Source: Rhodococcus gordoniae (GTDB lineage Bacteria > Actinomycetota > Actinomycetes > Mycobacteriales > Mycobacteriaceae). Taken from it: a stretch of DNA of 64,000 nt. Where the stretch lies: NCBI RefSeq assembly GCF_001646655.1, contig NZ_LPZN01000011.1, positions 62,001-126,000 of the forward strand, written 5' to 3'. The notes beneath the pieces are model-generated. The model did not search any database, was not told the DNA's origin, and was given only the letters and a program-made list of their open reading frames with translations. Below, piece after piece: positions 47,679 to 55,464 of this stretch. A program made the position numbers and the translations under genes. Each line of letters opens with the position of its first letter. Within the stretch, counting starts at the first letter, position 1.

Positions 47679-49010
47679 CTACAGCCATTCGTCCACGCCA
47701 CCATGGCCCGAACACGTGCCGCGTCGATTCTGGCTGAAGGAGTACGTGCCATCAGCGCATCGGGCGGATGCTCCAGCCGGAGCTGTGGGCGCCTGGACAG
47801 GGCCGGGAATGCAGTTGCCGTTCACATTGACGTAGCTGTTCGCTCCGCAACCGCCGCTGTAACCGCTGTCGGGAGCGGGAGCGGGAGCGGGAGCGGGAGC
47901 AGGTGCTGGTGCCGGTTCGATCTCGACCGGCGCCGGTTCGATCTCGACCGGCGGGGGAGGAGCGACGAACGCAGCCGCCGGCGGCGGTGTGTACTGCTCT
48001 GTGGTCGGCGCGGGCTCGGTCGTCGTGGGCGCCGTGGTTGGAGCAATACCACCGCACGAAAGCAATTCACGCTCGAGCGCTTGGTGTTCCGTGATCGTGG
48101 TCCACAGCTGGTAAGCGGCTTTCACCTCGACCTGTCGTACTGCATACGTGCAGCGGTATCCCTCGTTCGATGGAAGCCATGCAGAAGCGTCCCTCTCGTC
48201 CTTTTCCGTGCTGACGCTCTGTGCGACCGCCTGAAGGTTACGAGGATCGTTTGCCAGGTCCCGGAGGGTCTCGGCATCGAGTTCGTACGCACCCTTCTGC
48301 CATGCATCGCTCAACGAGACGACGTGGTCGATGACGACATCGTCGAATGCGACCGAATCACCAGTGTAGACGTCTCCGAGCGTTCCGGTGCGGACTGTGC
48401 ACGCAGACTGCGGATCGAGTGCTACGGCCGTCAGGTCGCGGCGGAGGATGTCGTTACGCGTGTCGCAGCCATTGTGGCCACCGTCGACTGCCACGTCGTC
48501 GGACCATTCTTCGCCGAAACGAGAGAGATCGAACTGCGTGGAAGGTGCTTCATCGCGGACGCTGATCGTTGCAAGAGTCTTCAGCGCTTGCGTTGCGCCA
48601 TCGCTGTCGACCAACTCGAAACTGGCCGGTGCCGGTAGTGGCTCCGGTGGCGGCATAGTCGTAGTCGATGTGGAGGAGGAGATGGGTGCTGCAATAGCGG
48701 AAGTCTGCTCAGCAGTAGGCGTTTCCGGCTCAGATTCGGGCTCCGGGGCAGTAGCGCCAGCGAGTATGAAGCCGGGGATCAGGGCCCACGCCGCCCATTT
48801 GTAGCGCGCAGGCCGGGTGCGGTCCTCGCGCAGGTACATGACGCCTGCAGCAATCGCAAGGAGTCCGAAGACTGCCATGCCCCACGCTCCCGTGAAACCG
48901 GCCAATGCAAATATCGCGCCGAGCACGATCGCGATTACAGCGATGAGCTTCCCCAGGCGAGTGCGTGCTCCCCGATCACGTTGGGACGTTCGGGAGGGAT
49001 TCGTCGACAT
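47679..49010 (-). CDS. Membrane-anchored HNH (DUF1524-type) nuclease with DUF3761 tail
   Basis: 443 residues from the ATG at 49010. Two or three hydrophobic helices occupy residues ~20-85, followed by a Thr/Ser/Pro linker. The nuclease domain has 'VVIDHVVSLSDAW', 'ANDPRNLQAV', 'KDERDASAWLP' and the Cys-containing 'RCTYAVRQVEVK', the pattern of actinobacterial exported HNH nucleases. A Pro/Ala/Glu repeat (encoded by GGGAGC repeats at 47871-47901 and a short tandem repeat beside them) joins it to a C-terminal DUF3761-like domain ending 'GTCSGHGGVDEWL'. It is probably outside the membrane, acting in nucleotide scavenging or exclusion of incoming DNA. Confidence 0.75.
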   Translation of the reverse strand: MSTNPSRTSQRDRGARTRLGKLIAVIAIVLGAIFALAGFTGAWGMAVFGLLAIAAGVMYLREDRTRPARYKWAAWALIPGFILAGATAPEPESEPETPTAEQTSAIAAPISSSTSTTTMPPPEPLPAPASFELVDSDGATQALKTLATISVRDEAPSTQFDLSRFGEEWSDDVAVDGGHNGCDTRNDILRRDLTAVALDPQSACTVRTGTLGDVYTGDSVAFDDVVIDHVVSLSDAWQKGAYELDAETLRDLANDPRNLQAVAQSVSTEKDERDASAWLPSNEGYRCTYAVRQVEVKAAYQLWTTITEHQALERELLSCGGIAPTTAPTTTEPAPTTEQYTPPPAAAFVAPPPPVEIEPAPVEIEPAPAPAPAPAPAPAPDSGYSGGCGANSYVNVNGNCIPGPVQAPTAPAGASARCADGTYSFSQNRRGTCSGHGGVDEWL

Positions 49011-49230
49011 GGTTACACCTGCCCGACGCGGAAGCAGGTATGGATGACCGCGGCAAGAATGGAATGCGCGGGGGTGGAGTAGAGCATGTGGATACCAATT
49101 CATAGGGGCTGGCAATGGACGCCGAACCGGTGCACTTGCTTGTTTCGGCGGCAGCGTGAAATCCGTTACGGCATGTCCGAAAAGACTGAAATTCTGCTTC
49201 TCAGAGGTGATCCAACGGGTGTAAGCCTGC

Positions 49231-50001
49231 TTACGCGACGCGAGCGACGCGGCACCGGCACTTCACCGCACGCCCGTACTCGTCGTCCGGTAACCATCCG
49301 TACTCGTCGCAGTCGTCGCACTTCTCCGGGACGCTGCGCGGGACGGTCAATTCTTGCCACATCCGCACCCACGCTTGTGCGTACTTCATGGGGTTCTCCG
49401 GACGATGGACTGCCCTGGCTGCTGCGACCAGCTTCGCGGTGCCGTGGGTTTCGATCAGATTCTCGATTGCAGCTGCCGCCTCAGGCTTGAGGTACGCGAA
49501 CGTCGCCATCAATCCCGCTTGCTTGCAGGCTGTTGCCAGACCTGCCACGGCCGGAGTGAGCGGAGCATTGGACGCCGGTGGGGTGCGGTTGGTTTTCGTT
49601 CTTGGTTCATCAGTACTGATAAGAGCGCCTGGCATACCGTTGTCCGCGCGACCGCGCGTCGGCTTTTCAGGCTCCGGGCCGGTGCGCGGCTCCTCGTAGA
49701 TCGTCTGGATGGTGATCCACTGTCCGCGCTCGTTCTGGATCTTCTCGCGGATCAGGTAGCCAAGCTCTGCCAGCTCTCGGAGGGCGGAGCGTATGGCGTC
49801 TCGTCCCTCTTTCGGTGACTGGGCGGCTATCGAGTCGGATCGAGTGCGCCAGTCGTCCGGCTTCGACAGCAACCAGATGAGCACGCCACGGGCGCGGAAG
49901 GACAGGCGTTCGTCGTTGATGACGGCATTGCTGAGGATGGTGAAGTTGCTGGCGAGGCGCGGTCCACGACGCACGCCGCCAGCCAGGGTATTCTGGCCCA
50001 C
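49231..50001 (-). CDS. Phage/ICE-type replication-like winged-HTH protein
   Basis: 256 residues from a GTG with GGGAG six bases upstream. The N-terminus ('FTILSNAVINDERLSFRARG', 'VLIWLLSKPDDWRT', 'IRSALRELAELGYLIREK') is a winged-helix domain of the type found in plasmid, phage and integrative-element replication or DnaD-like proteins of actinobacteria. A low-complexity linker leads to a helical region, then a CxxC...CxC zinc-type ending (CDDC, CRC). No integrase or relaxase lies nearby, so it is probably a remnant of an integrated element. Confidence 0.65.
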   Translation of the reverse strand: MGQNTLAGGVRRGPRLASNFTILSNAVINDERLSFRARGVLIWLLSKPDDWRTRSDSIAAQSPKEGRDAIRSALRELAELGYLIREKIQNERGQWITIQTIYEEPRTGPEPEKPTRGRADNGMPGALISTDEPRTKTNRTPPASNAPLTPAVAGLATACKQAGLMATFAYLKPEAAAAIENLIETHGTAKLVAAARAVHRPENPMKYAQAWVRMWQELTVPRSVPEKCDDCDEYGWLPDDEYGRAVKCRCRVARVA

Positions 50002-50028
50002 GTTCGACTCCCAACTAGTCGGACATCC

Positions 50029-50060
50029 GGCCCGTCGGGAGTTGCCGCTCCTGGCGGGCC
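50029..50060 (+). terminator. GC hairpin with pyrimidine tail
   Basis: GGCCCG (50029-50034) pairs with CGGGCC (50055-50060), with an inner GGAG/CTCC pair, and is followed by TTCTTC on the + strand. It lies just upstream of the HTH gene's GTG (minus strand). It could stop + strand readthrough, or separate the GIY-YIG gene from the HTH gene on the minus strand. Confidence 0.4.
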
Positions 50061-50270
50061 TTCTTCAATTGTGACGCCACGCCGGTCGGTGACGATCTTG
50101 GAATCTTGGCACCAGTTCTGCGGTAAGCGCAAGAGATCCCTCAATGTTGTTTCGAGTCAAGGCATTTCATGCGCTCCATGAAGGAAGGGTCTACCTGAGT
50201 CTTTGGCGGAACGGCCACGTACGTCCTGGAACCCACCGCCGAATAGACGAGGGGTTCCAGGACAAATCCA

Positions 50271-51272
50271 CTACGCCGGATCGGGCAATGCCGAGTGAAG
50301 CGCGGCCTGTGCGAGCTGTGCGCAATGTGACCGGGTTTGCGAGCTCCGGCCCTTACGCATCAGCGCGAGGTTCATGCTCGCAGCTGCGCGCGCAATCACA
50401 GGGTCCGTAATCATTGCCGCGATAGCCTCGGGGCCGCGTGCAATGAGGTGTTTCTGGGTCGGCCCGCCCGGCGCGTGCGTGATGCCGCTTCGGCGGATAC
50501 CTCGTCGTCGGAGATAGAGGGCCTGCCGGATCCGCCCTTGTGGAAGCTCTTCGCCGTCGACGAACAAAGATGCGCGTACTTGTCCCGAGGGGGCGACGAA
50601 CAGGACGAAGGTTTCCATCCAATTCAATGTCATGCAGGCCAGCCGATTCGGGTTCGAGGTCGGGAGGCAGCTGATAGACCAGAACTGGGCCTCTGTGCGG
50701 TGCGGGTGGCATACCGCATTCGACAGATAGACGTTCACGAGCCGCACTAGCTCGTCGGCATCAGGGCGATCGGTGAATCGTTTCCAGCGATGCGCGTAAC
50801 CCTCGATATGACTCGCGGGCAGCTCCGGTGACGCGCACACGTCGTCGAGAGCGTTTCTCACACTCGGCTCTTCGAGCCATAGCTCTTGTTCGTCGGGATC
50901 CACGACGTCATCGAAGACCGACGTGCCTTCGAAACAAAGTGCGTGCTCCCGGTTACGTACAACAAGCCCGTGCTTTTCGGCATCGTGAATGAGTTCACGT
51001 TCTCGCGCGCGCAACGCCGAATACGAACCGGAGAATCGTTGCAACCGAAACGCCGAGATGTCGTCGTAAGTCTTGCCGTGTGCGGCTAGGCGATGAGCGC
51101 AATTGCTACCGGAGATCCCGATGTAGCAGGCTCCGTTGGAAAACTCGACGAGGTAGATGCCACGCGCACCTCGAGGTCCGCGCGGTGAGCGTGAGACCGA
51201 TAATGCTTCGGGGGTGTAGGTGACGCGTGGACCGAAGCCGTTCGTCGAAGCCCATGAATCTATCGATTGCAT
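50271..51272 (-). CDS. GIY-YIG-type nuclease domain protein
   Basis: 333 residues from an ATG with a GCAGGAC site. Residues ~38-110 fit a GIY-YIG nuclease: GIYLVEF, CYIGIS, an Arg in 'RLAAHG', and a late Glu in 'RARERELIH'. The C-terminal ~200 residues are not recognisable; they include Arg-rich and helical segments. GIY-YIG nucleases cut DNA and are common in homing, repair and mobile elements. With the neighbouring replication-like gene it suggests a decayed mobile element. Confidence 0.65.
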   Translation of the reverse strand: MQSIDSWASTNGFGPRVTYTPEALSVSRSPRGPRGARGIYLVEFSNGACYIGISGSNCAHRLAAHGKTYDDISAFRLQRFSGSYSALRARERELIHDAEKHGLVVRNREHALCFEGTSVFDDVVDPDEQELWLEEPSVRNALDDVCASPELPASHIEGYAHRWKRFTDRPDADELVRLVNVYLSNAVCHPHRTEAQFWSISCLPTSNPNRLACMTLNWMETFVLFVAPSGQVRASLFVDGEELPQGRIRQALYLRRRGIRRSGITHAPGGPTQKHLIARGPEAIAAMITDPVIARAAASMNLALMRKGRSSQTRSHCAQLAQAALHSALPDPA

Positions 51273-51543
51273 CAAATGTCCTGCCTGATGGATCTGGTTG
51301 CACCGCTTGAGGACCCGCGGTGCGAAGAGCTGTTGTACGTGAGGGGGATAATCGTCCGACTACCTGTCGCCACACTTGCGATGAAAGGCTCGTCGATGAC
51401 CGCTGCCGTTTAGAGCTCCGACCATATGTTTCGTCGGTCTTCCGTCCCTTTCTGCTGGCTGCTGGTACACGCCGACCTGGCCGTGTGCCCGGGCTGCTTT
51501 GGAGACATCGGTTCGTCAATGCGAAATGTAACAACTATCCAGT

Positions 51544-52971
51544 ATGTCGCTCTCATCCGATCTGAGTGAACAGGCATACTTCCCGCTCATGAGCGGTATA
51601 CGAACTGACGATGTCTTGGTGCCGGACGGACGTCTTCTCGGGGTCAGGCCGTGGGAAGAGCGGCGGACAGAAGGCTGGTTGGCGTTCAAGAATTGGCTCG
51701 CGAAGGAGACCGAACTTTTCAAGGAACCGTCCTCCATCACCCTCATGGGGGTTATGGACGATCGTGAAGTCCGTCTCGGGGTCGAAATAGGTTCCTCGAG
51801 CGGAACGGCCAGGCTCTCGATCGCTCCGGAGTCTGTGACAGCTGACCAGGTCGAGCGTTTGATGAAGCGGCGCGAATGGTCGGTGCGGCACGCTCCCTCT
51901 GAGCGCGGCGCTGAAACCAAGGACAAGACTGTAGTGGAGTACCGGGCCTCACGCCCCACAGCACTCGGTACCGGCCTCCTTGCCGATGTGGTCGACATCT
52001 TCCAGCACGTATTCAAGGTCCCTCACGCCGACGGCATCACCCTGAGAATGACGTTCCGTCTGACTGGGCGCGTACGAGCATCTCAGTTCGTTCAGTCCAC
52101 TCTTCCGATCATCGGAGGTCGGTTGTCGTCGATAACCGAGGACGAAGTGAACACCGCGGTCTTTGCTCGAGACCAGGATGATCTCGGCCGCATCGTCTAT
52201 CGGCACCTGTGCCGGATACTCGGGCGTGCACCGAAAATCGACAAGGCGAACTCGTGGGAATTTTCATTGGGCAGTCGCACAGTGCACACAAGGGTGAGCC
52301 CTACCTACCCGAGAGTGATCCTGATAGTCCCGGCAGTCCCCAAGCCGTTCGGGCTCAAAGAATTCCCGAAACGGCACGTGGAGCTCGTCGTCAAGACCGC
52401 GTATCTCAGGTTGCTCGAACATGAGAACTCCTTGTCGGCAATGATCGACATACCGGCCTACCCGTTCGTTCCTCGGCATTTTGACGACGCAATCGATAAC
52501 CTGCACACTTTCTTCAATCGGCTCGCCAGTGAGTACTCGATGAGCACAGAGGGCAGCATGCGGTATCGCGCGATCTTCCCCGAGGTCGGGAAGACAGCAA
52601 CCGAGCCGAAAAGCTCCGAAGAAGACGACCCGCTTCCTCCAGCATTGCAAGCTTTGACCCATCTCGATGAGGATGGAACAGGAACCCTCGACCCGCATCA
52701 TGTCGCCCACGTTTGTGGACATGATCGGGATGCAATTCTCGCCTACTTGAGAATCGTGCAGGAACAAGAAATCGATTGGCGTTCCGGTGCGGATGAGGCC
52801 ACGGCCGATGGCGACGAAGAGGAAGCAGCTGCGCAGAACCACGAGGCCGATGGCTGGGCAAACACGTACCGACATTTGAGGTCGGCGTTGGAAGTTACGG
52901 TGCTGCCCGGTGGTAAGGGTTCATGCGTGCACTGTGAAGTGCCCATGGCCACCGCAGTATCGAGTTCTTGA
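51544..52971 (+). CDS. Uncharacterised protein, possibly two YbjN/TY-Chap-like halves
   Basis: 475 residues. There is no clear ribosome site at the ATG at 51544; an ATG at 51589 is an alternative. Two halves each show an alpha/beta pattern resembling YbjN or type III-secretion-chaperone-like (TY-Chap) folds: 'SIAPESVTADQVERLMKRREW' to 'DVVDIFQHVFKVP', and later 'RIVYRHLCRILG' to 'DAIDNLHTFFNRL'. The C-terminal ~110 residues are acidic. TY-Chap domains recur in the same predicted conflict systems as GAP1 proteins, which are encoded 36 kb away. The fold assignment is weak. Confidence 0.45.
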   Translation: MSLSSDLSEQAYFPLMSGIRTDDVLVPDGRLLGVRPWEERRTEGWLAFKNWLAKETELFKEPSSITLMGVMDDREVRLGVEIGSSSGTARLSIAPESVTADQVERLMKRREWSVRHAPSERGAETKDKTVVEYRASRPTALGTGLLADVVDIFQHVFKVPHADGITLRMTFRLTGRVRASQFVQSTLPIIGGRLSSITEDEVNTAVFARDQDDLGRIVYRHLCRILGRAPKIDKANSWEFSLGSRTVHTRVSPTYPRVILIVPAVPKPFGLKEFPKRHVELVVKTAYLRLLEHENSLSAMIDIPAYPFVPRHFDDAIDNLHTFFNRLASEYSMSTEGSMRYRAIFPEVGKTATEPKSSEEDDPLPPALQALTHLDEDGTGTLDPHHVAHVCGHDRDAILAYLRIVQEQEIDWRSGADEATADGDEEEAAAQNHEADGWANTYRHLRSALEVTVLPGGKGSCVHCEVPMATAVSSS

Positions 52972-53009
52972 CCATAGTGCCGACATTCGAGTCGAGCCGT
53001 CGCGACCTC

Positions 53010-53035
53010 GCGCGCCGAACCGGGGTTCGCTCGCG
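53010..53035. terminator. Probable terminator hairpin between convergent genes
   Basis: CGAAC-CGGG-GTTCG (53016-53029, including flanking pairs) is surrounded by GC-rich inverted sequence. It sits in the 147-base gap between a + stop (52971) and a - stop (53119). Confidence 0.4.
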
Positions 53036-53118
53036 CTACACGCGGGGCGAGCCTCGATTCAGCGCGCGGGAGTTGTACGGGCGCAGTCGACCCGGGAACG
53101 ACGCCCGGTTTTGCTGGA

Positions 53119-54990
53119 CTACGAACCCTTCCACCACGACGTGTACACGCGACCGTCGTTGCCGCAGATGACCGCGTCGAGGTTCTTCGGCCCCCGCGCG
53201 ATCGCCGTCACCTTGCGACCGGCCGGGAAAACCCCGCCGATGTTGCGCCAGCGGTCGCCGATGCCGGACCAATCACCACCCTGATACCACCACGACGTGT
53301 AGATGCGACCATCGTTTCCGCAGATGAACAGGTCGATGCTGTCGCGGGACTTGGCAACCGCACTTACCGGCGCACCCCTCGGGAAGACACCGCCGATATT
53401 CCGCCACGTGTTGTTGAGGCCCGACCAGTCGCCGCCCTGGTACCACCAGGAGGTGTAGACGCGACCGTCGTTGCCCGTGATGAAGGCGTCGAGGTTGCCG
53501 GCGCTGCGCGACGTGACCGCGACAGGTGCGCCCGGTGGGAAGAATCCACCGATCGAACGCCAGCGGTCGCCGAGGCCCGACCAGTCGCCGCCCTGGTACC
53601 ACCAGGAGGTGTAGACGCGGCCGTCGTTGCCGGTGATGAACAGGTCGATGCTGTTCGACGACTTGGTGATTGCGGTGACCGGTGCGCCCTTCGGGAACAC
53701 GCCACCGATGTTGCGCCAGTTGTTGTTGATGCCGGACCAGTCGCCACCCTGGTACCACCACGAGGTGTAGACACGTCCGTCGTTCCCGGTGACGAACAGA
53801 TCGAGATTGCCAGGACTCCGCGAGGTGACCGAGATAGGCGCGCCGGGAGGGAAGAACCCACCGATCGAACGCCAACGGTCGCCGAGTCCGGACCAGTCGC
53901 TGCCGTAGTACCACCACGATGTGTAGACGCGACCGTCGTTTCCCGTGATGAACAGGTCGATGCTGTTCGACGACTTGGCGATCGCGGTGACCGGCGCGCC
54001 CTTGGGGAAGACACCACCGATATTGCGCCATCGATCGCCGATACCCGACCAGTCGTTGCCCTGGTACCACCACGACGTGTAGACGCGACCGTCGTTGCCC
54101 GTGATGAACGCGTCGAGGTTTCCGGCGCCACGTGAGGTGACAGACAGCGGTGCCCCTGGCGGGAAGACGCCGCCGATGTTGCGCCATCGGTCACCGATGC
54201 CGGACCAATCGGGATACAGCGTGTGCACCGCGTTGATGTCGCCGCGCGACAGTCCGTTACGTTGCCCCATCACCACACCGGGCGGTAGTGGAACTCTCGG
54301 CACGATGGTGGGTTGCCCGTTGGTGCTGAACGCTGTCGCCGGGTAGTGCATGACGGAACCGAAGTCGTATGCGCCGATATCGTCGCCGTCGGTGATGTGC
54401 TGGTCGAAATTGTGCGCACTGGCGGGATCGATGTTGGCGAAGCGGATCTCGACCAGAGTGTTGCGGTCCTCCCGGCTCTGTTCGTGCCACAACCCGAGTG
54501 CATGGGCCATCTCGTGGACGACCGTGCCGACAGGAGCGTTGGCGGTGATCTCGATGTCCTGGCGGCCACCGCGCATTCCGACCGGTGACCGGCTCGCTGT
54601 GCTCGGTCGGAATCGAACGAAGTTCGCGTGCCCGGCGCGGGCGATGAACCGTATTCGGGTGTTGGCGGTCCAATGCGCTACCGCATCGGTGATGCGCTGG
54701 GGATTGGGGAATGCGGGGTCGACCTCGAACGGGACGGTTGCGTTCGGCCAGCGCAGGTGAGCTCCTGTGATGCCGATTCCCTCGGGACCGGCTTGTTCGG
54801 CGATCTCCTCGACCGTACCCAGCACGATGTCGCCTTCGAACACGGCCAGGCCGTCCACGTCGGCGTACTGGACTTCCCGATCACCGTCGACGGTGCGGAC
54901 GATGGTTGTACCGGCGACAGGTCCTGATCGGAACTCGCCGGTGTCGCCGTAGTCCTCGGTGTGGGTGAGTGGTGCTTCGTCGATGGACAT
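53119..54990 (-). CDS. Astacin-like metalloprotease with seven-bladed beta-propeller
   Basis: 623 residues. The zinc site HEMAHALGLWHE (His159, Glu160, His163, His169) and the Met-turn SVMHYP (Met214, Tyr216) identify an M12A astacin. From ~residue 260 there are seven units of about 50 residues, each with 'W..IGG.FP.GAP', 'GNDGR.YTSWW' and 'DWSG'. Seven such units predict a closed propeller of the lectin-like (PLL) type. No signal peptide is visible, which is unusual for an astacin. It ends a minus-strand run with a YbaY-like protein, a protease-nuclease fusion and DUF1036. The propeller probably binds glycans or another ligand and targets the protease; this is inference. Confidence 0.9.
   Translation of the reverse strand: MSIDEAPLTHTEDYGDTGEFRSGPVAGTTIVRTVDGDREVQYADVDGLAVFEGDIVLGTVEEIAEQAGPEGIGITGAHLRWPNATVPFEVDPAFPNPQRITDAVAHWTANTRIRFIARAGHANFVRFRPSTASRSPVGMRGGRQDIEITANAPVGTVVHEMAHALGLWHEQSREDRNTLVEIRFANIDPASAHNFDQHITDGDDIGAYDFGSVMHYPATAFSTNGQPTIVPRVPLPPGVVMGQRNGLSRGDINAVHTLYPDWSGIGDRWRNIGGVFPPGAPLSVTSRGAGNLDAFITGNDGRVYTSWWYQGNDWSGIGDRWRNIGGVFPKGAPVTAIAKSSNSIDLFITGNDGRVYTSWWYYGSDWSGLGDRWRSIGGFFPPGAPISVTSRSPGNLDLFVTGNDGRVYTSWWYQGGDWSGINNNWRNIGGVFPKGAPVTAITKSSNSIDLFITGNDGRVYTSWWYQGGDWSGLGDRWRSIGGFFPPGAPVAVTSRSAGNLDAFITGNDGRVYTSWWYQGGDWSGLNNTWRNIGGVFPRGAPVSAVAKSRDSIDLFICGNDGRIYTSWWYQGGDWSGIGDRWRNIGGVFPAGRKVTAIARGPKNLDAVICGNDGRVYTSWWKGS
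53120..54215 (-). repeat. Seven ~150-base coding repeats (propeller blades)
   Basis: Tandem units of about 50 codons. Units 1, 3 and 5 share 'FPPGAP' and 'GNLD', while 2, 4 and 6 share 'FPKGAP/FPRGAP' and 'SIDLFI'. The array therefore seems to have grown by duplication of a two-blade unit. It is coding and not CRISPR. Confidence 0.9.
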
Positions 54991-55095
54991 GGGATGTGTT
55001 CCTTCCGTGGGGTGCGAACCGTCCCGATCGGGAGTCGATTCGTTCGATACGGGATCCGATGGCCCTCTCCCGCAGAGGTTGTGATCGCAGAGTCG

Positions 55096-55443
55096 TCAGG
55101 TGACCACGTCGACCGGCACTGTGAGCGGACCGGCGTCACCGGTCACCGGCACCGGTATCGACCGGGTCGACAGGAGGTCGCCGACCGCAACGACCCCATC
55201 GCCGACGATGTCGAGGTGACAGCGCAGCGACAGCGCCGTTGTAGCAGGAACTTCCGGTGCATCGAGTACGAAAGGGATACGCCCACCAGGTCGTACGGGC
55301 GTGTCTTCGATCGCGACACTCGCCAGCACAGGCGCAGCTCCGTCCGCGTACGACACGTCCCTGACCTCCACCACGACTCGCGCCGTCGTGGTGGGTGCAT
55401 CGGCCGGAATCGTCACGACTCCGCGGACACGCCTCACGCACAC
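55096..55443 (-). CDS. YbaY/YscW-like beta-domain protein
   Basis: 115 residues. The sequence 'VRGVVTIPADAP', 'VVVEVRDVSYADG', 'IPFVLDAP' and 'YbaY-like' spacing match the small immunoglobulin-like domain of YbaY lipoproteins and type III pilotins. It lacks the lipoprotein signal those carry, so it should be cytoplasmic unless exported otherwise. It lies between the protease-nuclease and the astacin genes on the same strand, 21 bases after the former. Confidence 0.65.
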   Translation of the reverse strand: MCVRRVRGVVTIPADAPTTTARVVVEVRDVSYADGAAPVLASVAIEDTPVRPGGRIPFVLDAPEVPATTALSLRCHLDIVGDGVVAVGDLLSTRSIPVPVTGDAGPLTVPVDVVT

Positions 55444-55464
55444 GTCCTCACATCGGCTGAGCCG

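Noticed and set aside
47871-47901. GGGAGC tandem repeat as a regulatory or phase-variable repeat
   Set aside because: It is in frame within the HNH nuclease gene and encodes its Pro/Ala linker; six-base units would not change the frame.
53119-54215. CRISPR-like regular repeats
   Set aside because: Units are ~150 bases, in frame and code for propeller blades; there are no short repeats with unique spacers.
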